Below are positions 34,701-42,588 of a DNA stretch of 53,665 nt, piece by piece. Made by a program: the position numbers and the translations under genes. The DNA comes from an uncultured Bacteroidota bacterium. Its GTDB lineage: Bacteria > Bacteroidota > Bacteroidia > Chitinophagales > Chitinophagaceae. Under the pieces are notes generated by a model. It searched no databases. It worked only from the letters and a program-made list of their open reading frames with translations, and had not been told where the DNA came from. The stretch is taken from positions 1-53,665 of the forward strand of contig CAIVEH010000112.1 in the NCBI GenBank assembly GCA_903904855.1. The letters are read 5' to 3'. How positions within the stretch are numbered: the stretch's first letter is position 1; the number at the start of each line of letters is the position of its first letter.

Positions 34701-36629
34701 TTTATCCAATTACATCAATATGGTGGATGGGATCTAATTCTGCAATATTTTAAAGGAAACATGGATTTAATTCCATCTATCGATAAATGGATGCTAAAAA
34801 ATGAATATAGACATCCAGAAATTGCTTTTGCATGCCTGGTAGGTTGTACACCACAAAATAAAGAATTGCTAAAAAGCAGATTAAATTCATCTGGTTTTCC
34901 CCATTGGGAGGTTATGGCACTATTAGAGGGGTGGAGGAATGATAACGACACAATTGATTACTTAAAAAAATACTTTAATAGTGATAATAAACAAAAATCT
35001 CTTGCAGCCGACTTTATAAGTGAAGTATTTCTTGATGATATTAATACTGGCACAAAAATATTGGAAGATATTTTGTTTGATAGAAATTACAACTTTCGTG
35101 AGCGGGCTTTAAACCCTTTTATCAAATTAAACAAAGAATATTTTGAGGATAATATTTTAGTAAAATTTATTTCTACCGAACTTCAAACCTTTCAATTCAA
35201 ATCTGATTTTAATAGTTATGAAAACGTTTTACATATTATTGCTCGAAATTTCTATTTTTTACCAGAAGTACAAAATTTAATTTTTCAAAACCCACAATTA
35301 CGTCTTAGCTTATTTGAATTAATTATTATAAACGAACCGAAAAATAGTACTAGATTAAATTCTCTAATAAAAATATCATTACCATTAAAGGACGAACTAA
35401 GGTATTTCCTGATAGATAAAATTTCAAATAAACCTAATTTATCTAGGGAAATATTGGATTTATTATATCAATTTCCGCAAGAATCCGATGATTTAGTAAA
35501 ATTCAAATCCGCTATTAGATTATTTGATTTTTTGAAATTCTATAATATTGATCAAATTGAAACGATTTCATTTGACTTAGTATTTTATAGAGGTTCTGAT
35601 TATGAAATTCAGCGACAGATTGCATTCGCTGGTTATTTAATTTGCAAAAAACTTGACTATTATTTCTCCCTAAAAGATAAGCAATTTGGTGATTTTGCGT
35701 CCCCGGAAATCAGTTTTGATGCTTCGTATTCTAAAATGCCATCAGATTTAATTCAGATTCTCATATATAATTTTGATTATTTATATGAAGCACTAAATGG
35801 TGATTTTACAAAATTAAGTAGAAACAAGGTCTCTGATGAGTTGTCATTCTGGGCATTTTGGGCAAAATATTCAAATAACTCGTCACCAACGACAAAATAT
35901 ATTATTAAATATATAGAATCGAATCCAAATAACAATTTTGATGTAAACTATATAGACTTTTTAAATAGGGTTTTGCCTAAAAGTAATATTTTAAAAAGAA
36001 TTGCATTAGATATAGTAAGTTCTAACATACCTCTTCAATTTAATTACCAAATATCTTTGCAATCTTATGTTGGAAAAATATTAGGTACGAATTTCTCAAA
36101 TGATATCGAGGTCCGGGAAATCTTAATTGATATGATTCCACCATCTAATTTTTATAATGTAGGTAAAATTGTAGCATTATGTATAGGCTGGCCAAAAGAA
36201 AAAATATTGGAGGAAACATTTAAAGCAATCTGTCAAAATAAAACTAGAGTTATTTCAGTAGTAGGTTATTATCTTAAGTTTTTATTTAGAGATACAAATG
36301 AGATCATTAGTTATTTCGAGTATCTAATAAATAATATAAACAAGGTCACTTCTGACTATGAACATTTATATCCTCCATTGATAAGAAGAGTTCAAGATGA
36401 CGCTGCGTTAGTTGAGAAAATGCGTGATATTTTATTAAATTCCGGTGAGGCCAATCTTAAAATATTTTTTTACTCCCTTTTAAAGAAAACCGGAAAAATA
36501 AATGAACAAATCTTAAAATGGAGAGATGAGCAAATGAAAGTAATTAATAACCTTGAATACGGCTACGACATTGTGTCAAATAAATATGTCAGTTTTGCAA
36601 AAATATTATCCCAAGAAATTAAATACTAA
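31713..36629 (+). CDS. Mrr-like nuclease-NACHT NTPase protein, putative anti-phage defence
   Basis: A 1638 aa protein. N-terminal domain (about 35-175): restriction-endonuclease-like PD-(D/E)xK fold with SWEDFERLC, the GID acidic residue D71 and Q85-x-K87 (YQCKRYDDF), as in Mrr-type nucleases. Central NACHT module: Walker A G316-x4-GKS (GEAGSGKSTLL), Walker B D406 in LFIDGLDEW, and a sensor-like SSRPYGFR (about 438-445). From about 480 to the end the protein is helical and Asn/Ile/Lys-rich, probably HEAT/ARM-like repeats used for sensing. This is the effector-STAND-sensor layout of bacterial NACHT (bNACHT) defence proteins. The prediction is that ligand binding leads to oligomerisation and DNA cleavage. 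The gene is strongly AT-rich compared with aspS and nif3, stands alone, and is flanked by repeat-rich DNA, so it was probably acquired by transfer. The trigger is unknown. Confidence 0.88.
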   Translation: MYSPSANLTYLFTPPQTEIDPPIENNNPELPIDKLSWEDFERLCLTLVETDYGIDNCELYGIPGQAQYGIDIFAKKANGKYSSYQCKRYDDFTEKDIKKAVNKFKEGKWASISDNFYLCTSSSLNRAEIQHTFETQKSELSKLNINLVKWDFEQLNRLLKDKPNIIYRFFGEQWVKKISGENILSSLKKIMKLDALTIIHFRKELYKFYSVVFNTYDPGIIELENNKSFLLQDRFIIPNVIIQQHNIGIIPEVENVEAIKNSHENNILYLNTLTYKESDISLNEINEEDIINTKYQDIAINIDDILTSNDRNLILGEAGSGKSTLLRYIILDLLNNNPILINSAKKWGNFLPVWIPFAFLTKNIAKDENVSIQDSLRLWFKSHDHEHLYIVVEQALNDSRLILFIDGLDEWYNISAAKQALTKIEIQNNLLDTKIIFSSRPYGFRFLQDSIINVEKLYLTPFSKEKQKDFIFKWFNQYHKVNKLTLGIQQIDYIEHLTISFQKEISNSNELSQLAEYPLLLGILINQKVRDTILPKDKINALNEITSYLITKHPIKRKIQANIVDNNISEIDDFLEDIFCDLALQIQITNTDGVIFKSEARKVIEKVMIESLGIDTNKAKLNSKKLIEIGANNIGIIIERSPEEISFIHRQFLEFLAAKCLINSDTQIVEKIINTYCLNPTWHQTIFAFFNLVPNKKINEFIYYFGLIKNKNDNSNSNYKKFLIYEISLNLNNSPLQLVNEYFTLIIADFISETNFDIKKRLLEIITECTNNTKIYNRSIEFINLFYPNYYHYKDYRLISLRIIKPEEITPEIIQFLKHSFINGNQDQKLDASNTIQKFISNSELLNYIKNICQNEADLDIRSFALNSMLSNDIQRKEIEGVMNIFENSDHKQIKLFYIKGRVFLNTHTEKDFNSLISISNEFRYHLDNELVNIFINGWPQNMKLKELCLASVKHKHYSEHPIKQEFAWKILFSCFNNEPDVIARIIEELQTETYPFIQLHQYGGWDLILQYFKGNMDLIPSIDKWMLKNEYRHPEIAFACLVGCTPQNKELLKSRLNSSGFPHWEVMALLEGWRNDNDTIDYLKKYFNSDNKQKSLAADFISEVFLDDINTGTKILEDILFDRNYNFRERALNPFIKLNKEYFEDNILVKFISTELQTFQFKSDFNSYENVLHIIARNFYFLPEVQNLIFQNPQLRLSLFELIIINEPKNSTRLNSLIKISLPLKDELRYFLIDKISNKPNLSREILDLLYQFPQESDDLVKFKSAIRLFDFLKFYNIDQIETISFDLVFYRGSDYEIQRQIAFAGYLICKKLDYYFSLKDKQFGDFASPEISFDASYSKMPSDLIQILIYNFDYLYEALNGDFTKLSRNKVSDELSFWAFWAKYSNNSSPTTKYIIKYIESNPNNNFDVNYIDFLNRVLPKSNILKRIALDIVSSNIPLQFNYQISLQSYVGKILGTNFSNDIEVREILIDMIPPSNFYNVGKIVALCIGWPKEKILEETFKAICQNKTRVISVVGYYLKFLFRDTNEIISYFEYLINNINKVTSDYEHLYPPLIRRVQDDAALVEKMRDILLNSGEANLKIFFYSLLKKTGKINEQILKWRDEQMKVINNLEYGYDIVSNKYVSFAKILSQEIKY

Positions 36630-36747
36630 TCCCCAGTTGTTAATAACACGACAACTATATAATTCATTTTATAATATATTTAATTTATAATTACGCTAAT
36701 ATGACCACCAATTTACGATTGGCGAATAAGTATTTTCTTTCATTAGC

Positions 36748-36780
36748 AGGTCTTTATCAACGCCTGTTGATAGCAGACCT
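36748..36780. repeat. Two-part hairpin downstream of the NACHT gene
   Basis: An outer stem AGGTCT/AGACCT and an inner stem ATCAAC/GTTGAT with a GCCT loop, joined by a TT/AGC internal loop. It is 119 bp after the NACHT stop and has no T run, so it may be a structured 3' end or processing site rather than an intrinsic terminator. Confidence 0.5.
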
Positions 36781-37242
36781 ATTTCATGAAAATCTTATGA
36801 TATTCCCTTGCGTTTCCAACCCCAAAAAATAAATATGCCAGATAATTAGGAATTTCAAAATATCCACCATATCTTTGTTCCAAATTTATATACTAATATA
36901 ATTTATTAAACTATGAAGCTATCATTATTTTATCCTGAGTATACCAAAGGGCTTTTTACCATCTTAGGAACTAGGCACACAAACATTCCCGCTAATTTAG
37001 GCGATTGAAAATCGAATATTCAAACATTCTCGATGATTTCGGCGATTGAAAATCCTATATTGTTATTACCATTATACATCTTAACACATTTGCACATTTG
37101 CACACTCTAATATTTCAATATTTTTTCAATAACACCCTCTTTAAACTCCTTCCCTTTTTTAAGATGCCGGGAAGCGGCACGAGCGAAGCTCTTGCCGAAG
37201 ACGGGAGGGTCAGAGAGGGCCGGGATGAGGTCTCTGGGATAC

Positions 37243-37347
37243 AATGGGATATGATGAGATAATCGGAAATAAATTCATATTAGCCACCAGCAAGGATTCC
37301 AGCGATTACTGTTATCCCATCGCGTTTTTTTGAGACAATGGGATAAC
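37243..37347. repeat. Direct repeat with nested inverted arms, copy 1
   Basis: About 105 bp. It opens with AATGGGATA, contains AGCCACCAGCAAGG, and closes with the hairpin TTATCCCAT...ATGGGATAA (9-bp stem, 17-nt loop including a T run). Copy 2 is at 37467-37568 in the same orientation. The opening ATGGGATA can also pair with the TTATCCCAT arm. Confidence 0.8.
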
Positions 37348-37466
37348 CAAACAATAAGCATTTTTCGGAAATCTGTTCTTTTTTAAAGGAAGAAGTAAAG
37401 CACCTGGGCCAGACATAAAGAAGCGAGGTTCACAAATTCCGAATACCAAACTCCCAATACCGCAAA

Positions 37467-37568
37467 AATGGGATAATATGAGATAATCGAAAATAAATTT
37501 ATATCAGCCACCAGCAAGGGTTTCAGCGTTTACCATTATCCCATCGAGTTTTTTGAGGTAATGGGATA
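37467..37568. repeat. Direct repeat with nested inverted arms, copy 2
   Basis: About 102 bp, matching copy 1 with scattered substitutions, several of which leave the arm pairing intact. Its hairpin is TTATCCCAT...ATGGGATA. The two copies are 119 bp apart. Confidence 0.8.
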
Positions 37569-37743
37569 TGCACCTCAAACTCCAAAGAATAAATTTAATA
37601 ATATTTTCATATCACCACGCTTATCTGCCGTCAGACAGGCATGACAATTGCAATTGCCCATGATACAAAAACGATAAATGAAATTACAAAAATACCTTAG
37701 TTATGATACTTGTTGCTACTTTTACACCTGAAATACTACAATA

Positions 37744-38046
37744 ATGATAAAGAAATTAGTCATATCGCATAGCAACACAAAGGCAAGGGCCTTGCTGGAA
37801 GAGATTGACCAGAAGAAAGCCGGGATGAGGAAGAAGGTTGAAAAACGAATAATGGAGAGAAGGCAAAAACCTACGGCATAATCGCTAAATAATAATATTG
37901 TATTACAGGTATCTTATAACGCTGAAACCAATAGCTATACAACTCACTACATAGGTTACCTCTGCCTGAACAGCAGTCCTCATATTAATATGGCCCCAAA
38001 AGAATTTGAAGATTTTGCGGCAGAACTGGTTTCTAATGCAAAGTAA
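37744..38046 (+). pseudogene. Small gene interrupted by an in-frame stop
   Basis: The first part encodes 45 residues (MIKKLVISHSNTKARALLEE ... RRQKPTA) and ends with TAA at 37879-37881. The same frame then continues for another 54 codons (NIVLQVSYNAETNSY ... EFEDFAAELVSNAK) to TAA at 38044-38046 with no start codon near its beginning. A -7-like box TACTTTTA lies at 37717-37724. The parts together would make a basic protein of about 100 residues. I do not recognise it. It could instead be an intact 45 aa gene followed by unrelated sequence. Confidence 0.4.
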
Positions 38047-38087
38047 AATAGAAAAACCAGAAGTGCACATCCGACTGATTTTAAACG

Positions 38088-38122
38088 AAGAAAGCCGAGA
38101 CAGTAAACTGCTCAGCTTTCTT
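38088..38122 (-). terminator. Hairpin terminator of the nif3-zinc ribbon operon
   Basis: AAGAAAGC/GCTTTCTT (8 bp) continues after a mismatch with GAG/CTC and CAGT/ACTG around a 2-nt loop. It lies 21 bp after the zinc-ribbon gene's stop on the minus strand. The following T run is short, so termination efficiency is uncertain. Confidence 0.6.
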
Positions 38123-38142
38123 AAGAGTATTGGGATATACTT

Positions 38143-38904
38143 TTATGCTTTCTTGATGCTCACTTTGTCGTTCATATCAGAGTCAACAAGTATGCGGCCA
38201 CAATGTTCGCATACAATGATCTTTTTGTGCTGGCGTATTTCGCTCTGCCTTTGTGGTGGTATCACGTTGAAGCAACCGCCGCATGAATCACGATGGATTG
38301 GCACAACTGCCAGGCCGTTGCGGTAGCTCTTGCGAATACGCTGATAGGCTGTAAGCAGGCGTGGATCAACTTTGCCGCGGGCCTCGTCAGATTTTTCAGC
38401 AAGTATTTTTTCTTCAATTTCAGTTTCAGCCGAAATCTTTTCGAGTTCTACACGCTTTACCTTCAGGGCTTCTTCTACTTCCTTGATTTTCTCTTCGGTT
38501 TTGAGGTGCACATTGGTACGGTCTCTCAGCTCGAAAGTAGCGTCCTTGATGTGTTTTTCGTTCAGGCGCACCTCGAGTTCCTGCATTTCAATTTCCTTAT
38601 TGATAGCTTCAAACTCACGGTTGTTCTTAACGTTGTCCTGCTGTTTTTCGTATTTTTTAATTAAAGCCTGAGCTTCCTTTTTACCATTGGTTTTCAGTTC
38701 GATAAAGGCATTAATGCTGTTGATTTCCGCATCAATATTGGTGATACGGGTCTGCAGCCCTTCGATCTCATCTTCCAGGTCTTTTACCTCCATTGGTAAT
38801 TCGCCCTTCATGGTCCTGATCTCATCAATTTTTGAATCAACCTTCTGTAATGCAAGGACGGCGGTTAGCTTTTCCTCAACCGAAAAGTCTTTTACTGTAG
38901 CCAT
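38143..38904 (-). CDS. Coiled-coil protein with C4 zinc ribbon
   Basis: A 253 aa protein. Residues about 10-175 form a long charged alpha-helical hairpin (heptad-like pattern, many K/E). The C-terminal part carries a zinc ribbon C208-x2-C211 ... C232-x2-C235 (DSCGGCFNVIPP, IVCEHCGRILVD). This is the CT398/zf-RING_7 type of C4 zinc-ribbon protein, widespread in bacteria, with a poorly defined role (nucleic acid or protein binding is assumed). The start codon overlaps the stop of the upstream nif3-like gene by 1 bp (TAATG), so the two are translationally coupled. Confidence 0.9.
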   Translation of the reverse strand: MATVKDFSVEEKLTAVLALQKVDSKIDEIRTMKGELPMEVKDLEDEIEGLQTRITNIDAEINSINAFIELKTNGKKEAQALIKKYEKQQDNVKNNREFEAINKEIEMQELEVRLNEKHIKDATFELRDRTNVHLKTEEKIKEVEEALKVKRVELEKISAETEIEEKILAEKSDEARGKVDPRLLTAYQRIRKSYRNGLAVVPIHRDSCGGCFNVIPPQRQSEIRQHKKIIVCEHCGRILVDSDMNDKVSIKKA

Positions 38905-40004
38905 TAATAATAATATTTTACCGGATTGGTATTTAAATTTGATAAAAGGATTGCAAATGTAGGGAATTTTTCTTTAAGTAGTGATTCAAATATTTCGGAG
39001 GTAAATTGTTCACTTTCGTAATGGCCTATATCGGCAATGATGACCTTTCCCTCGGCATCAAAAAACTGGTGGTATTTAAAGTCGCCGGTAATAAATATAT
39101 CCGCTCCCGCCCTTATAGCATCTTTAAGCAGAAAGCTACCCGAACCACCACACAATGCAACTTTTTTAATATCACGCCCCAGCAATTCTGTGTGCCTGAT
39201 ACAATCTGTTTTCATTTGTTTTTTCAGAAATGCCAGAAAATCAGTTTCTGACATTGCCTCCGGCAGACTACCCACCATCCCTGCACCAATATGCTGGTTG
39301 GTATTGGATAATGGGATGAGTTCATAAGCTACCTCTTCGTAAATATGGCTGTCGAATAATGCTTTGAGCACCCTGCCCTGCAGATGCTGCTGCACCAGCA
39401 CCTCAATTTTTACTTCCTGCACCTGTTCTCTTTTGCCCCCGGCCTCCCCTATTGCCGGATGGGTACCTGCATCGCCCCTGAAAGTGCCTGTGCCTGTAGT
39501 ATTGAAACTGCATTCTTTATAATTACTAATGTGCCCGGCGCCGGCGGCAAATAATGCCTCCCTTACCTTATCGGCTACATCAACAGGGGCATATGTATAC
39601 AATTTGCTCAAAGTGTTTGCTCTCGGAGCCAGCACAGAAGTAGTAACCAAGCCCAGTTTTTCAGCAATTTTAGCGCTCACGCCATAGCTCATATTGTCGA
39701 GATTGGTATGGGCAGCGTATATACTTATGTCGTTCTTAATTGCCTTCTTCACTACCCTTTCCACATAGTTCCGGCCAGTTATCCGCTTCAATCCGGAAAA
39801 TATCAGGGGATGGTGGGCAATAATCAAATTACACCCCCGCTCGATAGCCTCGTCCACAATTGCCTCGGTAACATCCAAAGTAATCAGTACACCGTTGACA
39901 CTATCTTCAGTATTCCCAACCTGCAGGCCACAATTGTCGTAGCTTTCCTGGTAGACCGGCGGGGCGAAAGATTCTATAGTTTCAATTATATGTTTTACAA
40001 GCAT
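38904..40004 (-). CDS. Nif3-family dinuclear metal centre protein (YbgI/YqfO type)
   Basis: A 366 aa protein. The N-terminal lobe carries YDNCGLQVGN and the metal-binding IIAHHPLIFSGLKRI. The C-terminal lobe carries ALCGGSGSF, ADIFITGDFKYHQFFDA and the closing metal ligands in IADIGHYESEQF. Between the lobes (about 130-245) is the inserted domain of the long YqfO-like form, with HPAIGEAGGKREQVQEVKIEVLV. Nif3 proteins form toroidal hexamers. They are often annotated as GTP cyclohydrolase I type 2, but the biological reaction is unsettled. It is first in a two-gene operon with the zinc-ribbon protein. Confidence 0.93.
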   Translation of the reverse strand: MLVKHIIETIESFAPPVYQESYDNCGLQVGNTEDSVNGVLITLDVTEAIVDEAIERGCNLIIAHHPLIFSGLKRITGRNYVERVVKKAIKNDISIYAAHTNLDNMSYGVSAKIAEKLGLVTTSVLAPRANTLSKLYTYAPVDVADKVREALFAAGAGHISNYKECSFNTTGTGTFRGDAGTHPAIGEAGGKREQVQEVKIEVLVQQHLQGRVLKALFDSHIYEEVAYELIPLSNTNQHIGAGMVGSLPEAMSETDFLAFLKKQMKTDCIRHTELLGRDIKKVALCGGSGSFLLKDAIRAGADIFITGDFKYHQFFDAEGKVIIADIGHYESEQFTSEIFESLLKEKFPTFAILLSNLNTNPVKYYY

Positions 40005-40041
40005 TTTTATATTGCCATTTTTAGCTTATCAGCTTCTAATT

Positions 40042-40446
40042 TTACCAGAAAACATTGATGATATCAGTATACAATTTAAAGTTCTGATCGGAAGTTAACA
40101 CAATTAATTTTTCTTCAAAGGCAGTTGATATAAGCAGCCTGTCAAATGGGTCCCGATGAATTTCATACAATGGAACCTTATCATAGCAGGATAAATGCCT
40201 ATTTTGTAATTGCATGAAAACAAAATCGTCTTTAATAGCCTGGTGATACACTTCGTCAACTGTTGATACAAACAGTGGCAGTTTTCCTATCTTTTGTTTG
40301 ATTGCTATTTCAAAAAGACTAATCTGGCTAAAGAAAATATTATTTTCAGTATCCTGGATTATATCCATAACCTTTTTGGGTATTTTGGGACTATTTTCCT
40401 GAAACCAAATCAGGCAACTGGTATCTAACAGATAATTTAACGACAT
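40042..40446 (-). CDS. vapC: VapC-like PIN-domain ribonuclease toxin
   Basis: A 134 aa PIN-domain protein with all expected acidic residues: D8 (LLDTSCLIW), E46 (SLFEIAIK), D99 and D102 (HRDPFDRLLI) and D120 (LTSDQNF). PIN toxins are Mg-dependent RNases that block translation by cutting tRNA or rRNA. The start overlaps the stop of the upstream antitoxin by 1 bp (TAATG). Normal length; it appears intact. Confidence 0.92.
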   Translation of the reverse strand: MSLNYLLDTSCLIWFQENSPKIPKKVMDIIQDTENNIFFSQISLFEIAIKQKIGKLPLFVSTVDEVYHQAIKDDFVFMQLQNRHLSCYDKVPLYEIHRDPFDRLLISTAFEEKLIVLTSDQNFKLYTDIINVFW

Positions 40447-40661
40447 TACATATAATCTTTTAGATCCTCCAATGGTTCATCAAAGTCTTCAGGAAGAGAC
40501 ACTTTCCCTTTTAATCCGCCTGGCATTCTTTTTTTAATATTTATCAGCTCCGGTTCATTAGTCAGGAAAGTAATCATTACATTTGTTTTTCCCTGCACAG
40601 GCGCATCCTCCTGCAGAATAATCTGCCCTTCGTTATACAATCCTTTGATAGTAGTAAACAT
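40446..40661 (-). CDS. VapB-like antitoxin
   Basis: A 71 aa protein starting MFTTIKGLYNEGQIILQEDA. The opening beta-strand plan (IKGLYNEGQIILQE) resembles AbrB-like/DUF2281-type antitoxins. The C-terminal part (MPGGLKGKVSLPEDFDEPLE) matches the toxin-wrapping tail seen in antitoxins of PIN toxins. The frame is open upstream to 40814, but a strong AAAGGAGGTTAAG ribosome-binding site directly precedes the ATG at 40661, and a -7 box lies just before that, so the shorter start is preferred. It is co-transcribed with vapC. Confidence 0.85.
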   Translation of the reverse strand: MFTTIKGLYNEGQIILQEDAPVQGKTNVMITFLTNEPELINIKKRMPGGLKGKVSLPEDFDEPLEDLKDYM

Positions 40662-40663
40662 AA

Positions 40664-40688
40664 ACTTAACCTCCTTTAACCAAAGGTA
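40664..40688 (-). promoter_or_regulatory. Promoter -7 box and Shine-Dalgarno of the vapBC-like operon
   Basis: On the minus strand TACCTTTG (40688-40681) is a perfect TAnnTTTG -7 box. It is followed by AAAGGAGGTTAAG a few bases before the ATG. A TTTG -33 box is not evident. Such a complete Shine-Dalgarno is uncommon in this window. Confidence 0.6.
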
Positions 40689-40796
40689 CAGAAATTTATA
40701 GACTAGTTTTACCTGCTCCAGGCATGGCAGAAAAATAACATTAATATTAATTAACAGAATTTTATTTTTTCTGTCGCTAATATTGCAACCTTTAGT

Positions 40797-41171
40797 ATGC
40801 TGCAAAACCGTCACTTAATTATTCAATTCATCGGCATCATTTTGCTGATATGCGGCTATTGTCTGAGCGACCAGCCAGACAGCTGGTCATTGATGCATAT
40901 TAATCCAAACCCAACAAATCCATCTGTATTTACCAAATCGACACATACCAATCGAAATTCATGCACTAGCAATACCACAATCTCCTGCCAAAACAGCCCA
41001 TTAAAAAAAACACAGACCCCAAAATATATTGCATTTGAAATCGTATTGGCTCCTAAAAATCACTTTGTCGATCAGCCAGTTCAACAATTAAATCATACAA
41101 CAGCCCTACGGGCAGAATACAATTACCTTTTCTTTGAAGAGATCAATCCGCCTCCTCCCAAGGCCTGCTAA
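40797..41171 (+). CDS. Small exported protein at the head of the metal-efflux locus
   Basis: A 124 aa protein with a hydrophobic N-terminal segment (LIIQFIGIILLICGYCLS), probably a signal peptide or membrane anchor. A Thr/Asn/Ser-rich middle and a C-terminus ending YNYLFFEEINPPPPKAC follow. No domain is recognised. It lies 87 bp upstream of the TolC-like gene, in the same direction, and divergent from the vapBC-like operon. Its position suggests a role or co-regulation with the efflux pump, for instance metal binding through the Cys and His residues, but this is inference. Confidence 0.6.
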   Translation: MLQNRHLIIQFIGIILLICGYCLSDQPDSWSLMHINPNPTNPSVFTKSTHTNRNSCTSNTTISCQNSPLKKTQTPKYIAFEIVLAPKNHFVDQPVQQLNHTTALRAEYNYLFFEEINPPPPKAC

Positions 41172-41258
41172 GGCTTTATTTGCCGGCATCGGCCTTTCCA
41201 TTTAAAGTTTTGATGCTGAATATCAAAAATAATTTACTAATTAAATAAAATAATTTGC

Positions 41259-42569
41259 ATGCTTTATAAAAAGCTTGCAACAAATTTATGCGCATTGTGT
41301 TGCGTGTATTTGTTGCAAACAAATGTCCTATTTGCACAGGTGCAATTGTCCCTACCTGCCGCCGACACACTGAAACTGGAAATAAAACAGGCAGAAGCGG
41401 TATTTCTGGATAGTAATCTGCAACTCCTAGCCCAGCGTTACAATATCCAATCGGGAAAGGCACTGGTGGAGCAAGCCAAAAAATGGGACAATCCCGTTCT
41501 GAATACCGATCAGAATATCTATTCCGGCAATAGTTTCTTTCAGCATTCAGTAGATGCTCACGGAAATCCGCAGGGCGAAATATTTATGCAGGTGCAGCAA
41601 CTGATAAAAACTGCAGGAAAACGAGGAAAGCAGGTTGACCTGGCACGCGCCAATGTAAACATGGAAGAATGGCAGTTCAGAAGTGTAATGCGAAACCTGA
41701 AGGCATTATTGTTTAAAGACTTTTATACTATAGCCCAGCTTGAAGGGAATGCCCGACTCTACAACGAGAATATGCAGCGACTGATGCAACTAAAGAATGC
41801 CCAGGAACAGGAATTGAAGGCCGGTAATATTGCCCGCAAAGAATACCTGCGGGTACAAGCCCTGATCATAAGCCTGCAGCAGGATATGACTGAAAATGCA
41901 AGGGATATGAATGACGCCCAAAGTGAGCTAAAAACGATTCTGCGGATAACTGGGAATAAATATATAAAGCCCATAGTGACAGATACTGAAAGTACAGAGC
42001 TCCCAAAGCTTTCTATTCAGGCCCTCGTAGATTCGGCAAAACACAACAATACCGACTATCAGCAGCAGGTATCTCAGTTGCAATATAACCAGCAGAACTT
42101 CCGGCTTCAGAAAGCCCTGGCAGCACCTGATATTACAATTGGTACTGAATTTGACCAGGCAGCCAATTATGCACCCAACTATTTTGGGCTAGCTATTTCT
42201 TTCCCTCTGCCATTCTGGGACAGAAATCAGGGCAACATTAAATCAGCGCATTACCAGGTAAAACAACAGGAAGCAACCATGTATGATGCTGAGGTAAAAC
42301 TTCAGAATGATGTAATGAACGCTTACCAGAAATTACTATTGAGCATCCGGCTTAGCTCGAATGATAACAGCAGATTCTATAAGGACTACTACCAGTTGCA
42401 GAAAAATATTATGGAGAGCTATAACAAAAGGCAGATAAGCCTGATAGAATTCCTTGACTTTTTTAATGACTACCAGGCGGTAAGGCAGAAGGAACTGCAG
42501 CAGATCCTGAATCTGAGGCTGGCTAAGGAAGAACTGAATGACATTGAAGGAACAGACATTATTAAATAA
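41259..42569 (+). CDS. TolC-family outer membrane channel of a heavy-metal efflux system
   Basis: A 436 aa protein with a signal peptide (ending TNVLFAQ near residue 27), then two long helical hairpin units typical of TolC/CusC/CzcC: SLPAADTLKLEIKQAEAVFLDSN and QALVDSAKHNNTDYQQQVSQL, with DITIGTEFDQAAN and SFPLPFWDRNQGN turns. It forms the outer-membrane exit duct for the adaptor and permeases encoded downstream. Lengths of 400-450 are usual for the family. The adaptor gene begins 19 bp after the stop. Confidence 0.92.
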   Translation: MLYKKLATNLCALCCVYLLQTNVLFAQVQLSLPAADTLKLEIKQAEAVFLDSNLQLLAQRYNIQSGKALVEQAKKWDNPVLNTDQNIYSGNSFFQHSVDAHGNPQGEIFMQVQQLIKTAGKRGKQVDLARANVNMEEWQFRSVMRNLKALLFKDFYTIAQLEGNARLYNENMQRLMQLKNAQEQELKAGNIARKEYLRVQALIISLQQDMTENARDMNDAQSELKTILRITGNKYIKPIVTDTESTELPKLSIQALVDSAKHNNTDYQQQVSQLQYNQQNFRLQKALAAPDITIGTEFDQAANYAPNYFGLAISFPLPFWDRNQGNIKSAHYQVKQQEATMYDAEVKLQNDVMNAYQKLLLSIRLSSNDNSRFYKDYYQLQKNIMESYNKRQISLIEFLDFFNDYQAVRQKELQQILNLRLAKEELNDIEGTDIIK

Positions 42570-42588
42570 AATTCAAAAAATACCAAGA

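Larger units (their letters stand above)
36630..37743. other. Repeat-rich non-coding region after the NACHT gene
   Basis: About 1.1 kb without a credible gene. It contains a two-part hairpin at 36748-36780 and the duplicated motif GGCGATTGAAAATC near 37000 and 37054. A GC-rich stretch lies near 37160-37230. Two copies of a 100-bp element occur at 37243-37347 and 37467-37568. A 31-codon ORF at 36913-37008 is not convincing. Confidence 0.6.

Noticed and set aside
36913..37008. 31 aa ORF after the NACHT gene
   Set aside because: Too short, no ribosome-binding site or motif, and its end falls in the repeated GGCGATTGAAAATC sequence.
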